NCBI GenBank assembly: GCA_949289565.1
Contig: CASEOO010000016.1
Span: 124,001 to 188,000, forward strand
Length of the DNA: 64,000 nucleotides
Source: an uncultured Bacteroidales bacterium
Lineage (GTDB): Bacteria > Bacteroidota > Bacteroidia > Bacteroidales > UBA932
Direction of reading: 5' to 3'
Every line of letters begins with the position of its first letter. Within the stretch, counting starts at the first letter, position 1. The notes under the pieces were generated by a model. It was not told the origin of the DNA, searched no databases, and was given only the letters and a program-made list of their open reading frames with translations. The position numbers and the translations under genes were made by a program. Shown one piece after another: positions 55,595 to 64,000 of the stretch.

Positions 55595-56980
55595 ATGGAA
55601 ATACTGAAAAAGCAGAGAGAGTTCTTCCGTAGCGGAGGAACTCTTTCTGTAAAATGGAGACTTGAACTTCTGAAACGGCTGAGAGAGGAAATCTGCGGCA
55701 GGCAGGATGAAATTTCCGCCGCGCTGGCCGAAGACCTGGGCAAAAGCAAGACTGAGGCATACATGACAGAAATCGGGATGGCCCTCTCCGGACTGTCTTG
55801 CACTATCCGGAATCTGAAAAAATGGGCCAAGCCCCGGCGCGTAAGGACTCCCCTCGCCCAATTTCCTGCCAGCAGCAAAATAATTCCGGAGCCATACGGC
55901 AATGTTCTGGTGATGAGCCCGTGGAACTATCCTTTTCTGCTCTGCATGGCTCCGCTGGCCAGTGCCGTGGCGGCAGGAAACACTGTCATCCTGAAACCCA
56001 GCGCCTACTCTCCCGCCACGTCGGCGGCAGTAAGGAAAATAGTGGAAAACGTCTTTTCTGAAGAACATGCGGCAGTGGTGGAAGGCGGACGCGATGTGAA
56101 TTCCGGTCTGCTGGAGCAGAAATTCGACTATATATTCTTCACCGGGAGCAAGACCGTCGGCCGGCTGGTCATGGAGAAAGCATCCAGGCATCTCACCCCT
56201 GTGACACTGGAACTGGGAGGGAAAAGCCCGGTGATAGTCACACCTTCTGCTGACATGAAAGTCACAGCCGCCAGGACGGTATTCGGGAAATATCTGAACT
56301 GTGGACAGACATGCGTTGCGCCGGACTATGTCATAGTCCATGAAAGTGTGGCAGACAGCTTTATAGAAAACTGCAAACGTGAAATTCTGGGCATGTACGG
56401 ATTGGACCAGATGTCAAATGCAGACTATGGAAAGATAATAAACAGAAAGCATTTCGGACGCCTGTGCGAAATGATGGACGAAGTCAGAGACAAATGCGTA
56501 TTCGGAGGATTCACGGATGAAGAAAAACTGAAAATCTCTCCGTCCATTTTCCGGCTGGGAAGCATCACAAATCCTGAACACGGAAGCCTGCGTATCATGC
56601 AGGACGAAATCTTCGGCCCTCTGATGCCTGTGCTTACATACAGGGAGACGGAGGAAGTTCTGGACTATGTGGACAGCCATCCCCGTCCGCTGGCCGCCTA
56701 TATTTTCACCAAGGACAAAAGAATGAAAGAATTTTTCCTGTCCAGGATGCATTTCGGAGGCGGATGCGTGAACGACACCATCATACACCTGGCATCAGAA
56801 GAGCTGCCGTTCGGCGGCGTGGGCGAAAGCGGCATGGGCCGATACCATGGGAAATTCGGATTCGATACTTTCACGCACCTGAAGAGCATAGTCGACAAGC
56901 CATTCTGGCTGGATCTCCCAATGCGGTACCAGCCTTATTCAGCCTTGAAAGAAAAACTTGTCCGGAAATTCCTGAAATAG
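55595..56980 (+). CDS. Aldehyde dehydrogenase (class 3-like)
   Basis: A 461-residue NAD(P)-dependent aldehyde dehydrogenase. Seen: substrate and cofactor region VLVMSPWNYPFLLC, the glycine motif FFTGSKTVG, the general base Glu in LELGGKSPV and the catalytic Cys in NCGQTCVAPDY. The C-terminus (SGMGRYHGKFGFDTFTHLKS) is of the ALDH3 type, which oxidises medium-chain and aromatic aldehydes. Converges on the HhH gene with only 19 nt between and no visible terminator. Confidence 0.92.
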   Translation: MEILKKQREFFRSGGTLSVKWRLELLKRLREEICGRQDEISAALAEDLGKSKTEAYMTEIGMALSGLSCTIRNLKKWAKPRRVRTPLAQFPASSKIIPEPYGNVLVMSPWNYPFLLCMAPLASAVAAGNTVILKPSAYSPATSAAVRKIVENVFSEEHAAVVEGGRDVNSGLLEQKFDYIFFTGSKTVGRLVMEKASRHLTPVTLELGGKSPVIVTPSADMKVTAARTVFGKYLNCGQTCVAPDYVIVHESVADSFIENCKREILGMYGLDQMSNADYGKIINRKHFGRLCEMMDEVRDKCVFGGFTDEEKLKISPSIFRLGSITNPEHGSLRIMQDEIFGPLMPVLTYRETEEVLDYVDSHPRPLAAYIFTKDKRMKEFFLSRMHFGGGCVNDTIIHLASEELPFGGVGESGMGRYHGKFGFDTFTHLKSIVDKPFWLDLPMRYQPYSALKEKLVRKFLK

Positions 56981-56999
56981 AAGGCGGTCAGAATGGCGG

Positions 57000-57944
57000 C
57001 TAAGGTGCTGCAATACGGCAGCGGGAGAGCTTTGAGGCCATTTCCGGCTTGAGGACTCCGGCTTTGGCAAGAGCCTCCACAGTCCACTCAGACCGGGGAT
57101 TGTTTTCCCGGAAAAGTACGATTCCGCGTGCGGCATAAGCGCCGATGTAAGGATGCAGCTTCAGTGAATCTGCCGGCAATGTCCACAGAGGATAAGCCCT
57201 GGCATTGCCGTCGGCGACGGCAACCAGATCAGAAAGGGCATTGAATTTTTCTTCGTCAAAACGCCATATGTCCATCAGCTGCTCTTTGTAAGAATATGAG
57301 CCTCCGAGCCGTCTGCGGAACTCCACCATCTTCGAGGCGAAATAGCCTCCTATCCCTGGCAGCCTGTCAAAAGCGGCGGAATCAGCGAGATTCAGATCAA
57401 GCAGAGGGATGTCAATGAATGGTTCGAGACGGGCATAGACAGAGTCGGCCACTACGAACGACTTCGCAAAATCCTCTTTTCTGCGGAAGATCCCGCCTTT
57501 TTTTCTGTAATTGTCTATGGAAATGGCCTGGCGCTCGGTGAAGCCGAGCCTCACCAGGTCCGGAACCGCCACAGTATTCGGATTGAACCGGAAATTTTCC
57601 ACGCTTTTAGGCGCGACTTTCTCCCTCACGGCTTTCACTATGGGGCTGTGCTCCGATTCCTTCTTCACCGCATAAACATCTTTTCCTCTGATGGTTTTGC
57701 GCATGGTTTCAAGGCTTTCCTGCGGAACCGGCGCAAGAATGCTTTCAGCCAGAGCCCTGTCTATCACGAAAACAGTGTCCGGAGCATCTTTGTTCTCCAA
57801 TATCTTCAGCACCGAAGCTTTGTGAATGAACAATGCGGTCTGATATCCGATGACCAGAAACACCAGCGCCGCGACTCCTGCCGCAAATGACGATTTCAGT
57901 CCGTGGCGTCCATCGCCTCCGGACTCTTTTCTTCTTTCTTCCAT
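57000..57944 (-). CDS. ComEA-like helix-hairpin-helix membrane protein
   Basis: A 314-residue protein with one N-terminal membrane helix (about 18-40) and a periplasmic region with several helix-hairpin-helix units, for example LVRLGFTERQAISIDNYRKKGG, LPGIGGYFASKMVEFRRRLGG and the C-terminal HPYIGAYAARGIVLFRENN. Such motifs bind DNA non-specifically or act in protein contacts; Bacteroidales members have no proven role. It overlaps the end of rsmI by 49 nt. Confidence 0.75.
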   Translation of the reverse strand: MEERRKESGGDGRHGLKSSFAAGVAALVFLVIGYQTALFIHKASVLKILENKDAPDTVFVIDRALAESILAPVPQESLETMRKTIRGKDVYAVKKESEHSPIVKAVREKVAPKSVENFRFNPNTVAVPDLVRLGFTERQAISIDNYRKKGGIFRRKEDFAKSFVVADSVYARLEPFIDIPLLDLNLADSAAFDRLPGIGGYFASKMVEFRRRLGGSYSYKEQLMDIWRFDEEKFNALSDLVAVADGNARAYPLWTLPADSLKLHPYIGAYAARGIVLFRENNPRSEWTVEALAKAGVLKPEMASKLSRCRIAAP

Positions 57945-58642
57945 TTGTCCTTCTCCTTCGCTTTCTCCCTTTCAGGAGTCCCCTCCACTATAATGACTAT
58001 CTCGCCTTTAGGCTCATGAGCGGCATACCATTGAGCCACATCTCTCAATGTCCCGCGCCTGTGTTCTTCAAATTTCTTCGATATCTCTCTGGCCACCGAG
58101 CACCCTCTCTCCGGCCCGAAATGCTCTGCGAACTGCTCAAGCGTCTTGACCAGCCGATATGGTGATTCGTAAAATATCATGGTCCTGGTTTCGCTCTCCA
58201 GTTCGGACAGCCTGGTCTGCCGGCCTTTCTTCACTGGCAGGAAACCTTCGAAACAGAATCGGTCGCAGGGATAGCCGGAACTGACCAGGGCAGGGACAAA
58301 AGCGGTGGCTCCGGGCAGGGTCTCGACTTCTATCCCTTCTTCTACGCAAGTCCGCACAAGCAGAAAGCCCGGATCTGATATCCCGGGAGTGCCTGCATCG
58401 CTGATCAAGGCCACATCCATACCTGCCAGAATCCTCTCCTTGATGACAGAAACGGTTTTATGCTCATTGAACTTGTGATGCGACTCCAGCCTGCCATGAA
58501 TATCATAATGCTTCAGAAGGACAGAGCTGGTTCTGGTGTCTTCAGCCAGAATCAGGTCCACTGATTTAAGGACATTGACCGCCCTGAATGTCATATCTTC
58601 CAGATTGCCGACCGGTGTCGGCACTATATAAAGTTTACCCAT
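57896..58642 (-). CDS. rsmI: 16S rRNA (cytidine-1402-2'-O)-methyltransferase
   Basis: A 248-residue tetrapyrrole-methylase-fold enzyme that methylates the ribose of C1402 in the decoding centre. Marks: [19 protein letters not shown] at the start, [24 protein letters not shown] and the later EGFLPVKKG. The C-terminal tail is unusually rich in Lys and Glu. It overlaps the HhH gene, so the two are one unit. Confidence 0.95.
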   Translation of the reverse strand: MGKLYIVPTPVGNLEDMTFRAVNVLKSVDLILAEDTRTSSVLLKHYDIHGRLESHHKFNEHKTVSVIKERILAGMDVALISDAGTPGISDPGFLLVRTCVEEGIEVETLPGATAFVPALVSSGYPCDRFCFEGFLPVKKGRQTRLSELESETRTMIFYESPYRLVKTLEQFAEHFGPERGCSVAREISKKFEEHRRGTLRDVAQWYAAHEPKGEIVIIVEGTPEREKAKEKDKWKKEEKSPEAMDATD

Positions 58643-58776
58643 CTCGAAAAGCTCCCGGCATTGGCCTCAGCCAAATAAATGGCGATTTCATGCAGTACAA
58701 TTTTCAAAGTTACATTTTCTTTTTGAATAAGGGCGGATTTCAGCCGCAAAAAATTCAAAGGTTGACCGAGATTCAC

Positions 58777-58784
58777 TATCTTTG
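58777..58784 (+). promoter_or_regulatory. TAnnTTTG element for tdk
   Basis: TATCTTTG on the plus strand lies 25 nt before the tdk ATG. No good -33 box is seen. Confidence 0.45.
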
Positions 58785-58809
58785 GTCTCCAAACTACAAA
58801 ATCAGCGAA

Positions 58810-59385
58810 ATGTTTTCAGAATGCGTAAAAAGAGCAGGCTCGATAGAAGTGATCTGCGGATCAATGTTTTCAGGAAAGACGGAAGAACTTATACGGAGGC
58901 TCAAAAGAGCACAGTTCGCAAATCAGAAGGTGGAAATCTACAAGCCGGCCATAGATGTCAGGTATTCTGACGACCAGGTGGTGTCGCATGATTTCCACAG
59001 CATTCCGTCGACTCCTATCGACACGCCTGCCAGCATGCTCCTGCTTTCAAGCGATGTAGATGTAGTCGGGATAGATGAAGCCCAGTTCTTCGACGACACT
59101 ATAGTGGAAGTGGCGCAGTCCCTGGCAAACAGAGGCATCAGAGTCATCATAGCCGGACTGGACACGGATTTCGCAGGAAAACCTTTCGGGCCTATGCCTG
59201 CATTGATGGCAGTAGCTGAAGATGTGCAGAAAGTGCATGCCATCTGCGTGAAATGCGGCAGCCCCGCGAACAATTCGCACCGTCTGTCGAAAAACGGGGA
59301 TTTAGTAGTCCTTGGTGAAAAAGATGTATACGAACCTCTGTGCCGCCACTGCTACAACGAAGCTGTAAAAGAGGAATCAATATAG
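58810..59385 (+). CDS. tdk: Thymidine kinase
   Basis: A type II thymidine kinase of 191 residues from the ATG at 58810; the longer frame back to 58588 overlaps rsmI and crosses the promoter. It phosphorylates thymidine with ATP. Seen: P-loop [21 protein letters not shown], and the zinc ligands in CVKCGS and CRHC. Full length for the family. Single gene, convergent with xerD 23 nt downstream. Confidence 0.95.
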   Translation: MFSECVKRAGSIEVICGSMFSGKTEELIRRLKRAQFANQKVEIYKPAIDVRYSDDQVVSHDFHSIPSTPIDTPASMLLLSSDVDVVGIDEAQFFDDTIVEVAQSLANRGIRVIIAGLDTDFAGKPFGPMPALMAVAEDVQKVHAICVKCGSPANNSHRLSKNGDLVVLGEKDVYEPLCRHCYNEAVKEESI

Positions 59386-59408
59386 AGTTTCTGGCCAGCA
59401 AGGCAGTT

Positions 59409-60290
59409 TCACCTTCTGGAGCGGGGATGAGATTTGAGAATGACGGCCTGCCAGGTGGCGCTGTCGATATGGGTGTAAATCTCCGTGGTGAGGATGCTTT
59501 CGTGTCCAAGCATCTCCTGCACAGCCCTCAGGTCAGCCCCGTTGGCTATCAGATGAGTGGCGAATGAATGGCGGAGAGAATGCGGCGAGATTTCTTTTGT
59601 GATTCCTGCTGAAAGCGCGCTGGCCTTCACTAAATTGAAAGCCGACACACGGGACAGCTTCCCGCCTCTGGCATTCAGGAACACATAGTCTGAATTTTTC
59701 GGATCATCTGGCTCGGGCCTGGAGTGCAGGTACTTCTCCAATGCATCTGCCGCGACATCCCCGAGCGGGACCAGACGCTGCTTGTCACCCTTCCCAGTGA
59801 TGCGCACAAAGCCTTCCTTAAAATAAATTTCCGAAATCCTGAGCCCCACAGCCTCGGACACCCTGAGCCCGCATCCGTACATGACCTCCAGCAGCGCACG
59901 GTCTCTCAGTCCAGTCCACGATGCAGTGTCCACCGATGAAATCATGGCGTCCACTTCCTCCACAGACAATACTTCCGGCAGCCTGCGCCCTATTTTCGGG
60001 GCATCTACCCTGTCACATGGATTGTCTGCGACATAGCCTTCCAGTATCAGATAATTGAAAAACGAACGCAAGGCGCTCAATATGCGCGCCTGCGTCCGTT
60101 TGGATATTGACCTGCGGTCACTGAAATATGACACAATGTCGTCTGCAGAAATTTCTTCCGGAGCTTTGGACACATGATGGAAAAAACCGGACAAGTCTGA
60201 CGTATAAGCGGCGGCCGTATTCTCAGACATGGCCCTTTCTATCCTCAGATAGGAGCCGTACTCCGAAATTATCTGCTTCGGGACCAGCAT
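59409..60290 (-). CDS. xerD: Site-specific tyrosine recombinase XerD
   Basis: A 293-residue tyrosine recombinase that resolves chromosome dimers at dif. The N-terminal SAM-like core-binding domain is at about 1-90. Catalytic residues: Arg143 (GCGLRVSE), Lys167 (GKGDKQR), His237 and Arg240 (HSLRHSFATHL), His263 (LGHESI) and Tyr272 (TEIYTHI). It is followed by no partner Xer gene here. Its ATG overlaps the stop of the dipeptidyl-peptidase gene by 1 nt (TGATG). Confidence 0.93.
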   Translation of the reverse strand: MLVPKQIISEYGSYLRIERAMSENTAAAYTSDLSGFFHHVSKAPEEISADDIVSYFSDRRSISKRTQARILSALRSFFNYLILEGYVADNPCDRVDAPKIGRRLPEVLSVEEVDAMISSVDTASWTGLRDRALLEVMYGCGLRVSEAVGLRISEIYFKEGFVRITGKGDKQRLVPLGDVAADALEKYLHSRPEPDDPKNSDYVFLNARGGKLSRVSAFNLVKASALSAGITKEISPHSLRHSFATHLIANGADLRAVQEMLGHESILTTEIYTHIDSATWQAVILKSHPRSRR

Positions 60291-62293
60291 CAGAGCGTAG
60301 AATATTTTCTTCCGTACTCCATCATCTGGCCGAGATAGTCGTCCGGATATTCGACCTTGTAGTCCACGACTTTGCCATGCTTCTCGACAGGGATGATCTC
60401 AGGATTCACGAAACCGCCATACGGCTTGAGATTCAGAGCCTTGTATCTTTCGAGCACCTCCCTATGCAGATCAGGGTCGATGTTGACAGCATATTTCTCC
60501 ACGAGGGCCTTGCCTGCCGCATAGTCGCCCTCGGACTTGATGCGCTGCACCTCGGCGAGCAGCTTCCCGAACAGACCTCGGAGAGCATCATAGTCATTGA
60601 CCACGAAATATGTCTTTCCGTCACGGACCTTCTTCTCTATCACATTGTCTGCAAGACCAGCCTCGTAGCACCACTCGGCTATCAGCTTGCGGTTCTGCAT
60701 ATGGGCTTCGGTGTTTTTCTTGCCGAGCTCCACACGGGTGAACTGCACCATCAGGCCGTTCCTGATATAGTTCGAATACTGAGGTTTCCAAGCTTCGCTG
60801 TCAGGGAGGATTCCCAGCTCAACAAGCTTAGGATCAGCGATGTAATACAGTCCGAAAAGGTCAGCACGCGTCTCCTCAAGGGTGGAGCTGTACTCTCCCA
60901 GAGCATTTGCCGGCGTACCAGGGAGAAGCTGTCCTGAACCATGGCCCAGGCATTCGTGCAGATCCGTATGAATCTCGTCGGTCAGAGTCAGATATTTTTT
61001 GGCGTCAGCCACTTCCTCCTCAGACCATGCGAATTCTTTCAGGGTGCTGTTCGGCGACTCCTGGGCGGCCAGATCATAAGCATGGGTGATATTCGCTATA
61101 GTCACAGACTTGGAGCCATAGTCACGCCTGATCCAGTCGGCATTCGGAAGATTGATTCCTATCGGAGTGGATGGATAGCAGTCCCCTGCCAGTGTCGTGG
61201 CATCTATGACCTTGGCCGAAACGCCCTTGACCACAGGCTTTTTGAATCTGTCGTCTACTGGAGAATGATCCTCGAACCACTGGGCGTTTTCACTGATGAT
61301 TTCTGTCCTGGCCGAAGCCGCGTGGTCCTTGATATTCACCAGGCCCTCCCATGTAGCCTTTCTGCCGAGAGGGTCATTGTAGTCCTCTACAAATCCGTTC
61401 ACGAAATCCACAGTGCCCAGAGTGTCGTTCACCCACTCGATATTGTATTCGTCCCAGAGCTTCAAGTCACCGGTGCGGTAATATTCCATAAGGAGGTCAA
61501 TGTATTTTTTCTGTGTCTCGTTCTCGGCGAAAGCCCTGGCTTTGCCGAGTTCCTCGACAATTTTTTCGAGTGCCGGACCATAGAGGCCGCCTATCTTGTA
61601 CACTTCCTCGCGGATGACTCCGTCCTTGCCCTTCACCAGCTTGCTGTTCAGTCCATATGATATAGGCTGAGGGTCGTCAGGATCGGCCATGTCTGCATAA
61701 AATCTCTCGACTTCCGCACGAGTGACACCATCGTAGAAATTCACAGCCGACTCTGCCACTATGTCTCCGGATTTGTCTGTGGATTTGCGCTGAGGGAAGA
61801 TGTCCGGATTGTATATCCAGTCCAGAAGCTGGTCTGCCGAGGCATCCTGCCCTGCAGCGGCGAGAAGGGATCTGAAATAATCCATTGAGCAGTCAGGAAA
61901 GAACTTGTCCTCTGCGTAGTGGTGATGGATGCCGTTGCTGAAGAAAAGCCGCTTGGCATACACCATGAAATCCTGGAATTCCTCGCAGTCCCTGTCTCCG
62001 TCATATTTTTCTATAATAGTCTCTACAGCCTTCCTGACAGGAAGATTCACCTCGCAGTTCTGCATCCAGATGATGTCCCTGCCGTATTTTGCGGCTTCTC
62101 CGAGATGATAGACGTATGCTTTCTGCTGAAGCGAGAGCTGGTCCCATCCTGGAATCTGATAACGCATGATTTTCAGGTCGGCGAATTCATCTATCAGATA
62201 TTTGAACCCGTCGCCGGCTTTCTGTCCGCCGGTGCATGACACCATCAAAGCGGAGGCCCCTATTGCTGCCATCATTTTATTTATTTTTATCAT
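60290..62293 (-). CDS. Dipeptidyl-peptidase III-like (M49) lipoprotein
   Basis: A 667-residue zinc peptidase with lipoprotein signal (ASALMVSC). The zinc site HECLGH (near 446) and EETRADLFGLYY about 25 residues later match family M49; Bacteroidetes members use the shorter HECLGH form instead of HELLGH. M49 enzymes release dipeptides from the N-terminus of oligopeptides. The lipobox places it in the envelope, useful for peptide feeding. The promoter at 62332-62362 overlaps the terminator of the next gene. Confidence 0.9.
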   Translation of the reverse strand: MIKINKMMAAIGASALMVSCTGGQKAGDGFKYLIDEFADLKIMRYQIPGWDQLSLQQKAYVYHLGEAAKYGRDIIWMQNCEVNLPVRKAVETIIEKYDGDRDCEEFQDFMVYAKRLFFSNGIHHHYAEDKFFPDCSMDYFRSLLAAAGQDASADQLLDWIYNPDIFPQRKSTDKSGDIVAESAVNFYDGVTRAEVERFYADMADPDDPQPISYGLNSKLVKGKDGVIREEVYKIGGLYGPALEKIVEELGKARAFAENETQKKYIDLLMEYYRTGDLKLWDEYNIEWVNDTLGTVDFVNGFVEDYNDPLGRKATWEGLVNIKDHAASARTEIISENAQWFEDHSPVDDRFKKPVVKGVSAKVIDATTLAGDCYPSTPIGINLPNADWIRRDYGSKSVTIANITHAYDLAAQESPNSTLKEFAWSEEEVADAKKYLTLTDEIHTDLHECLGHGSGQLLPGTPANALGEYSSTLEETRADLFGLYYIADPKLVELGILPDSEAWKPQYSNYIRNGLMVQFTRVELGKKNTEAHMQNRKLIAEWCYEAGLADNVIEKKVRDGKTYFVVNDYDALRGLFGKLLAEVQRIKSEGDYAAGKALVEKYAVNIDPDLHREVLERYKALNLKPYGGFVNPEIIPVEKHGKVVDYKVEYPDDYLGQMMEYGRKYSTL

Positions 62294-62331
62294 AATATTA
62301 GAGATAATTGATTCCGATTAATATTGCCCGG

Positions 62332-62362
62332 CAAAAATAAGAAAAAACCGGCAGACATCAAA
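62332..62362 (-). promoter_or_regulatory. Promoter of the M49-xerD unit
   Basis: On the minus strand TTTG (62362-62359) and TATTTTTG (62339-62332) are separated by 19 nt, a full consensus match, 38 nt before the start codon. The -33 box lies in the loop of the upstream gene's terminator. Confidence 0.75.
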
Positions 62363-62375
62363 TCAGCCGGTTTCT
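62340..62375 (-). terminator. Terminator of the right-edge lipoprotein gene
   Basis: On the minus strand AAACCGGC pairs with GCCGGTTT around a 13-nt loop and is followed by TTTCTTATTTTT. It lies 31 nt after the lipoprotein stop. Confidence 0.75.
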
Positions 62376-62406
62376 TAAAACTCAGAGACAGCATCAAATC
62401 ATGGAT

Positions 62407-64000
62407 CTACTGCCACTGAATCTCATCCTTGATATCGAAATCCTCGTTTGAAGCTCCGCCAGGAAGTCCAGTGCCCTGCGGCACCTCAAACTCCAGTGTC
62501 ATATTGAAATCCATGCACCACCAAAGTTCTCCTGTCTCTGTCTGATAATTGAGACCGACATAAGTATCAATCCTGACAGCATATTCGGATATTTCAGTAT
62601 ATCCCGATGAAGTCATGAACAAAGGATAGCCGGACTGGGACTCTCCTTCTGAATATTCCAGCCCCACCATATTTTCAAAAGCAGGCATTTTGAAATCATA
62701 GTCGTCCACAAGATCGAGATAGATATAATGACTGCCATTGTCTGCGGCAGTGATTCCATATTCTCCTGCTCTTGAGAGAAAATCCTGGTCAGTGTTCAAC
62801 GGGCTGACAAATCTGTATACAGGCGTTCCTGTCATTCTTTCTATGGCTACATCATATTCTTTCTCCACGAAAGAGAAATATAATTTTCCTGTGCCGACAG
62901 GGGCCCAGGTCCCATCCGGATCTATATGCACTGCGGTCTTTCCTCTCTCTGTATCAGTGGACACCATGCCGCCCTCTGACTGAGCCGACACTATCAGCAC
63001 ATACTCTGTATCCGGATACAATTCCGACATCAGGCCGTTTTGACCATATTCATCGAGAGATATCGTGCATCCGGCACCGGAAGCCTCCGCCAGCTCCTCG
63101 TCATCCAGTATATATCCATATGCGGCGATGATTTCCTCGTCGGTTATTCCTCCGGCCTTCTCATAGTCATACCGCACAGCTGAGAAAACTGCATATGCCA
63201 CGCTGGCGACCCCTTCAGCCCTGATATTCACATCCAGCTCGTCATAAGCATTGCGCTCGCTCAGAGATATGTCCAGCTGCGGAGCTTCGCCGGAAGCAGG
63301 GTCAGTCTTGGCCGTCGCCATGGCTGCAGGCGTGATGACATAATCCATGTCAGCATATGCCACGACTACAGCATATTCTGTATCGGCAGAAATATTTACA
63401 GGATTTGCAGTTTCTTTATAAGCCTTGTCCAGGGTGATGCCGCATACACCTGACTCTCCCACCTGGCACATGGCGACACCTTCCTTTGAAAGATTTTCAA
63501 TCGCCCCCCAATTGATACCTTCCTGAGCATTCTCATAGCCGGAAGAATATTCATCCCATGTAGATTTCTCCACAGCCGCGGCACGTATATATGCTCCACG
63601 CTGTCCAGCCACCTCTATCGAGACTGTCGTAGCAGTCTGGCCTGTCACCGTTACTTGCGGGGCTTCCACATCCTTGAAGCCGAACGGAGTCTTGGGAGTT
63701 ATGGTGGAGCGGAAGAAATCCTCGCTCCGGTATGTGCTCTGCATGGCATACTTGTACGCACCAGATGTTTTATCGTAAGCACGAAGGACTACTGTAAAAC
63801 CTTCCGGATAAGTGTCAGGCGCCACTACGAAATTGAAATACAAAGGCTCCTGGCCGAGTTCAAGCGGGTCTCCAGTCTCACCGTTCCAGAATCCTTCCAT
63901 ACGGATATATTTATACTGATCTTCAGGGACGAAGTCAGAATAGGCATCCGAATAAGAGGATTCTTTTATATGAGTTTCCGGCACAAGCATCGTTCCTGCA
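62407..64000 (-). CDS. Fn3-like surface protein (5' end outside window)
   Basis: The frame is open from the stop at 62407 to the right edge (about 530 visible residues); the ATG at 63990 is internal, as residues before it continue the frame. It has beta-rich modules with SADTEYAVVVAYADMDY and YPDTEYVLIVSAQSEGG, the same Fn3-like phrase as in the lipoprotein at 2310-4634. No signal peptide is visible because the N-terminus is outside. The C-terminal region (TGELWWCMDFNMTLEFEVPQ) may be a separate domain. No catalytic motif was found. Confidence 0.7.
   Translation of the reverse strand, partial: AGTMLVPETHIKESSYSDAYSDFVPEDQYKYIRMEGFWNGETGDPLELGQEPLYFNFVVAPDTYPEGFTVVLRAYDKTSGAYKYAMQSTYRSEDFFRSTITPKTPFGFKDVEAPQVTVTGQTATTVSIEVAGQRGAYIRAAAVEKSTWDEYSSGYENAQEGINWGAIENLSKEGVAMCQVGESGVCGITLDKAYKETANPVNISADTEYAVVVAYADMDYVITPAAMATAKTDPASGEAPQLDISLSERNAYDELDVNIRAEGVASVAYAVFSAVRYDYEKAGGITDEEIIAAYGYILDDEELAEASGAGCTISLDEYGQNGLMSELYPDTEYVLIVSAQSEGGMVSTDTERGKTAVHIDPDGTWAPVGTGKLYFSFVEKEYDVAIERMTGTPVYRFVSPLNTDQDFLSRAGEYGITAADNGSHYIYLDLVDDYDFKMPAFENMVGLEYSEGESQSGYPLFMTSSGYTEISEYAVRIDTYVGLNYQTETGELWWCMDFNMTLEFEVPQGTGLPGGASNEDFDIKDEIQWQ

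Noticed and set aside
58588-58809. N-terminal extension of thymidine kinase
   Set aside because: It overlaps the start of rsmI on the other strand and spans a promoter element; the family start fits the ATG at 58810.
1-64000. CRISPR arrays, insertion sequences, prophage or integrated elements
   Set aside because: No regularly spaced repeats, transposase or phage genes were found. The only recombinase is the housekeeping xerD.

Overview
The window is chromosomal DNA from a member of the order Bacteroidales, probably a gut or oral anaerobe; the family cannot be fixed from sequence alone. The evidence is the Bacteroidetes-type promoter (TTTG, about 19-20 nt, TAnnTTTG) upstream of several genes, many lipoproteins with acidic residues after the lipobox Cys, Bacteroidales-specific families (DUF4988, DUF6029, DUF4199, DUF4295, DUF4296, DUF4954, Mfa1/Mfa2-type fimbriae), and a complex I operon with a fused nuoCD and no nuoEFG. 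Base composition looks even across the window, and I saw no insertion sequence, prophage or CRISPR array.

Region 1 (1-11325, minus strand): one long operon reads right to left. It encodes a TlpA-like thioredoxin, a DUF6029 outer-membrane protein, three paralogous Omp28-type lipoproteins each with a CxxCP motif, an Fn3-like lipoprotein and a DUF4988 lipoprotein that runs off the left edge. It is preceded by an AraC regulator and by a roughly 220-nt leader that has its own promoter and ends in a strong terminator only 43 nt before tlpA. This redox-motif, surface-lipoprotein cluster with a terminated leader is the best candidate here for an undescribed system.

Region 2 (11450-16411): a P2-type cation ATPase, a TrmH-family methyltransferase, glyA and tRNA-Leu(CAG).

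Region 3 (16497-22340, minus): a fimbrial operon with a zincin-like lipoprotein, a DUF3575 protein, an OmpA-like/TPR lipoprotein, an Mfa1/FimA-type subunit and an Mfa2/FimB-type anchor.

Region 4 (22578-32518, plus): nuoA, B, CD, H, I, J, K, L, M and N, an 11-function complex I without the NADH-dehydrogenase module.

Region 5 (32655-45614, minus): housekeeping operons. These are pheT-DUF4296-amidohydrolase-radical SAM-dtd-deoC; ftsY; rpmB-rpmG-DUF4295; and thrS-infC-rpmI-rplT-lepB, where infC appears to start at AUC.

Region 6 (45691-62293): DUF4199 and a GT2 glycosyltransferase; rlmN, a patatin/Omp85 protein, recX and DUF4954 (minus); recA, trpS and an aldehyde dehydrogenase (plus); an HhH protein and rsmI (minus); tdk (plus); xerD and a dipeptidyl-peptidase III-like lipoprotein (minus). 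A second Fn3-like lipoprotein runs off the right edge (62407-64000).
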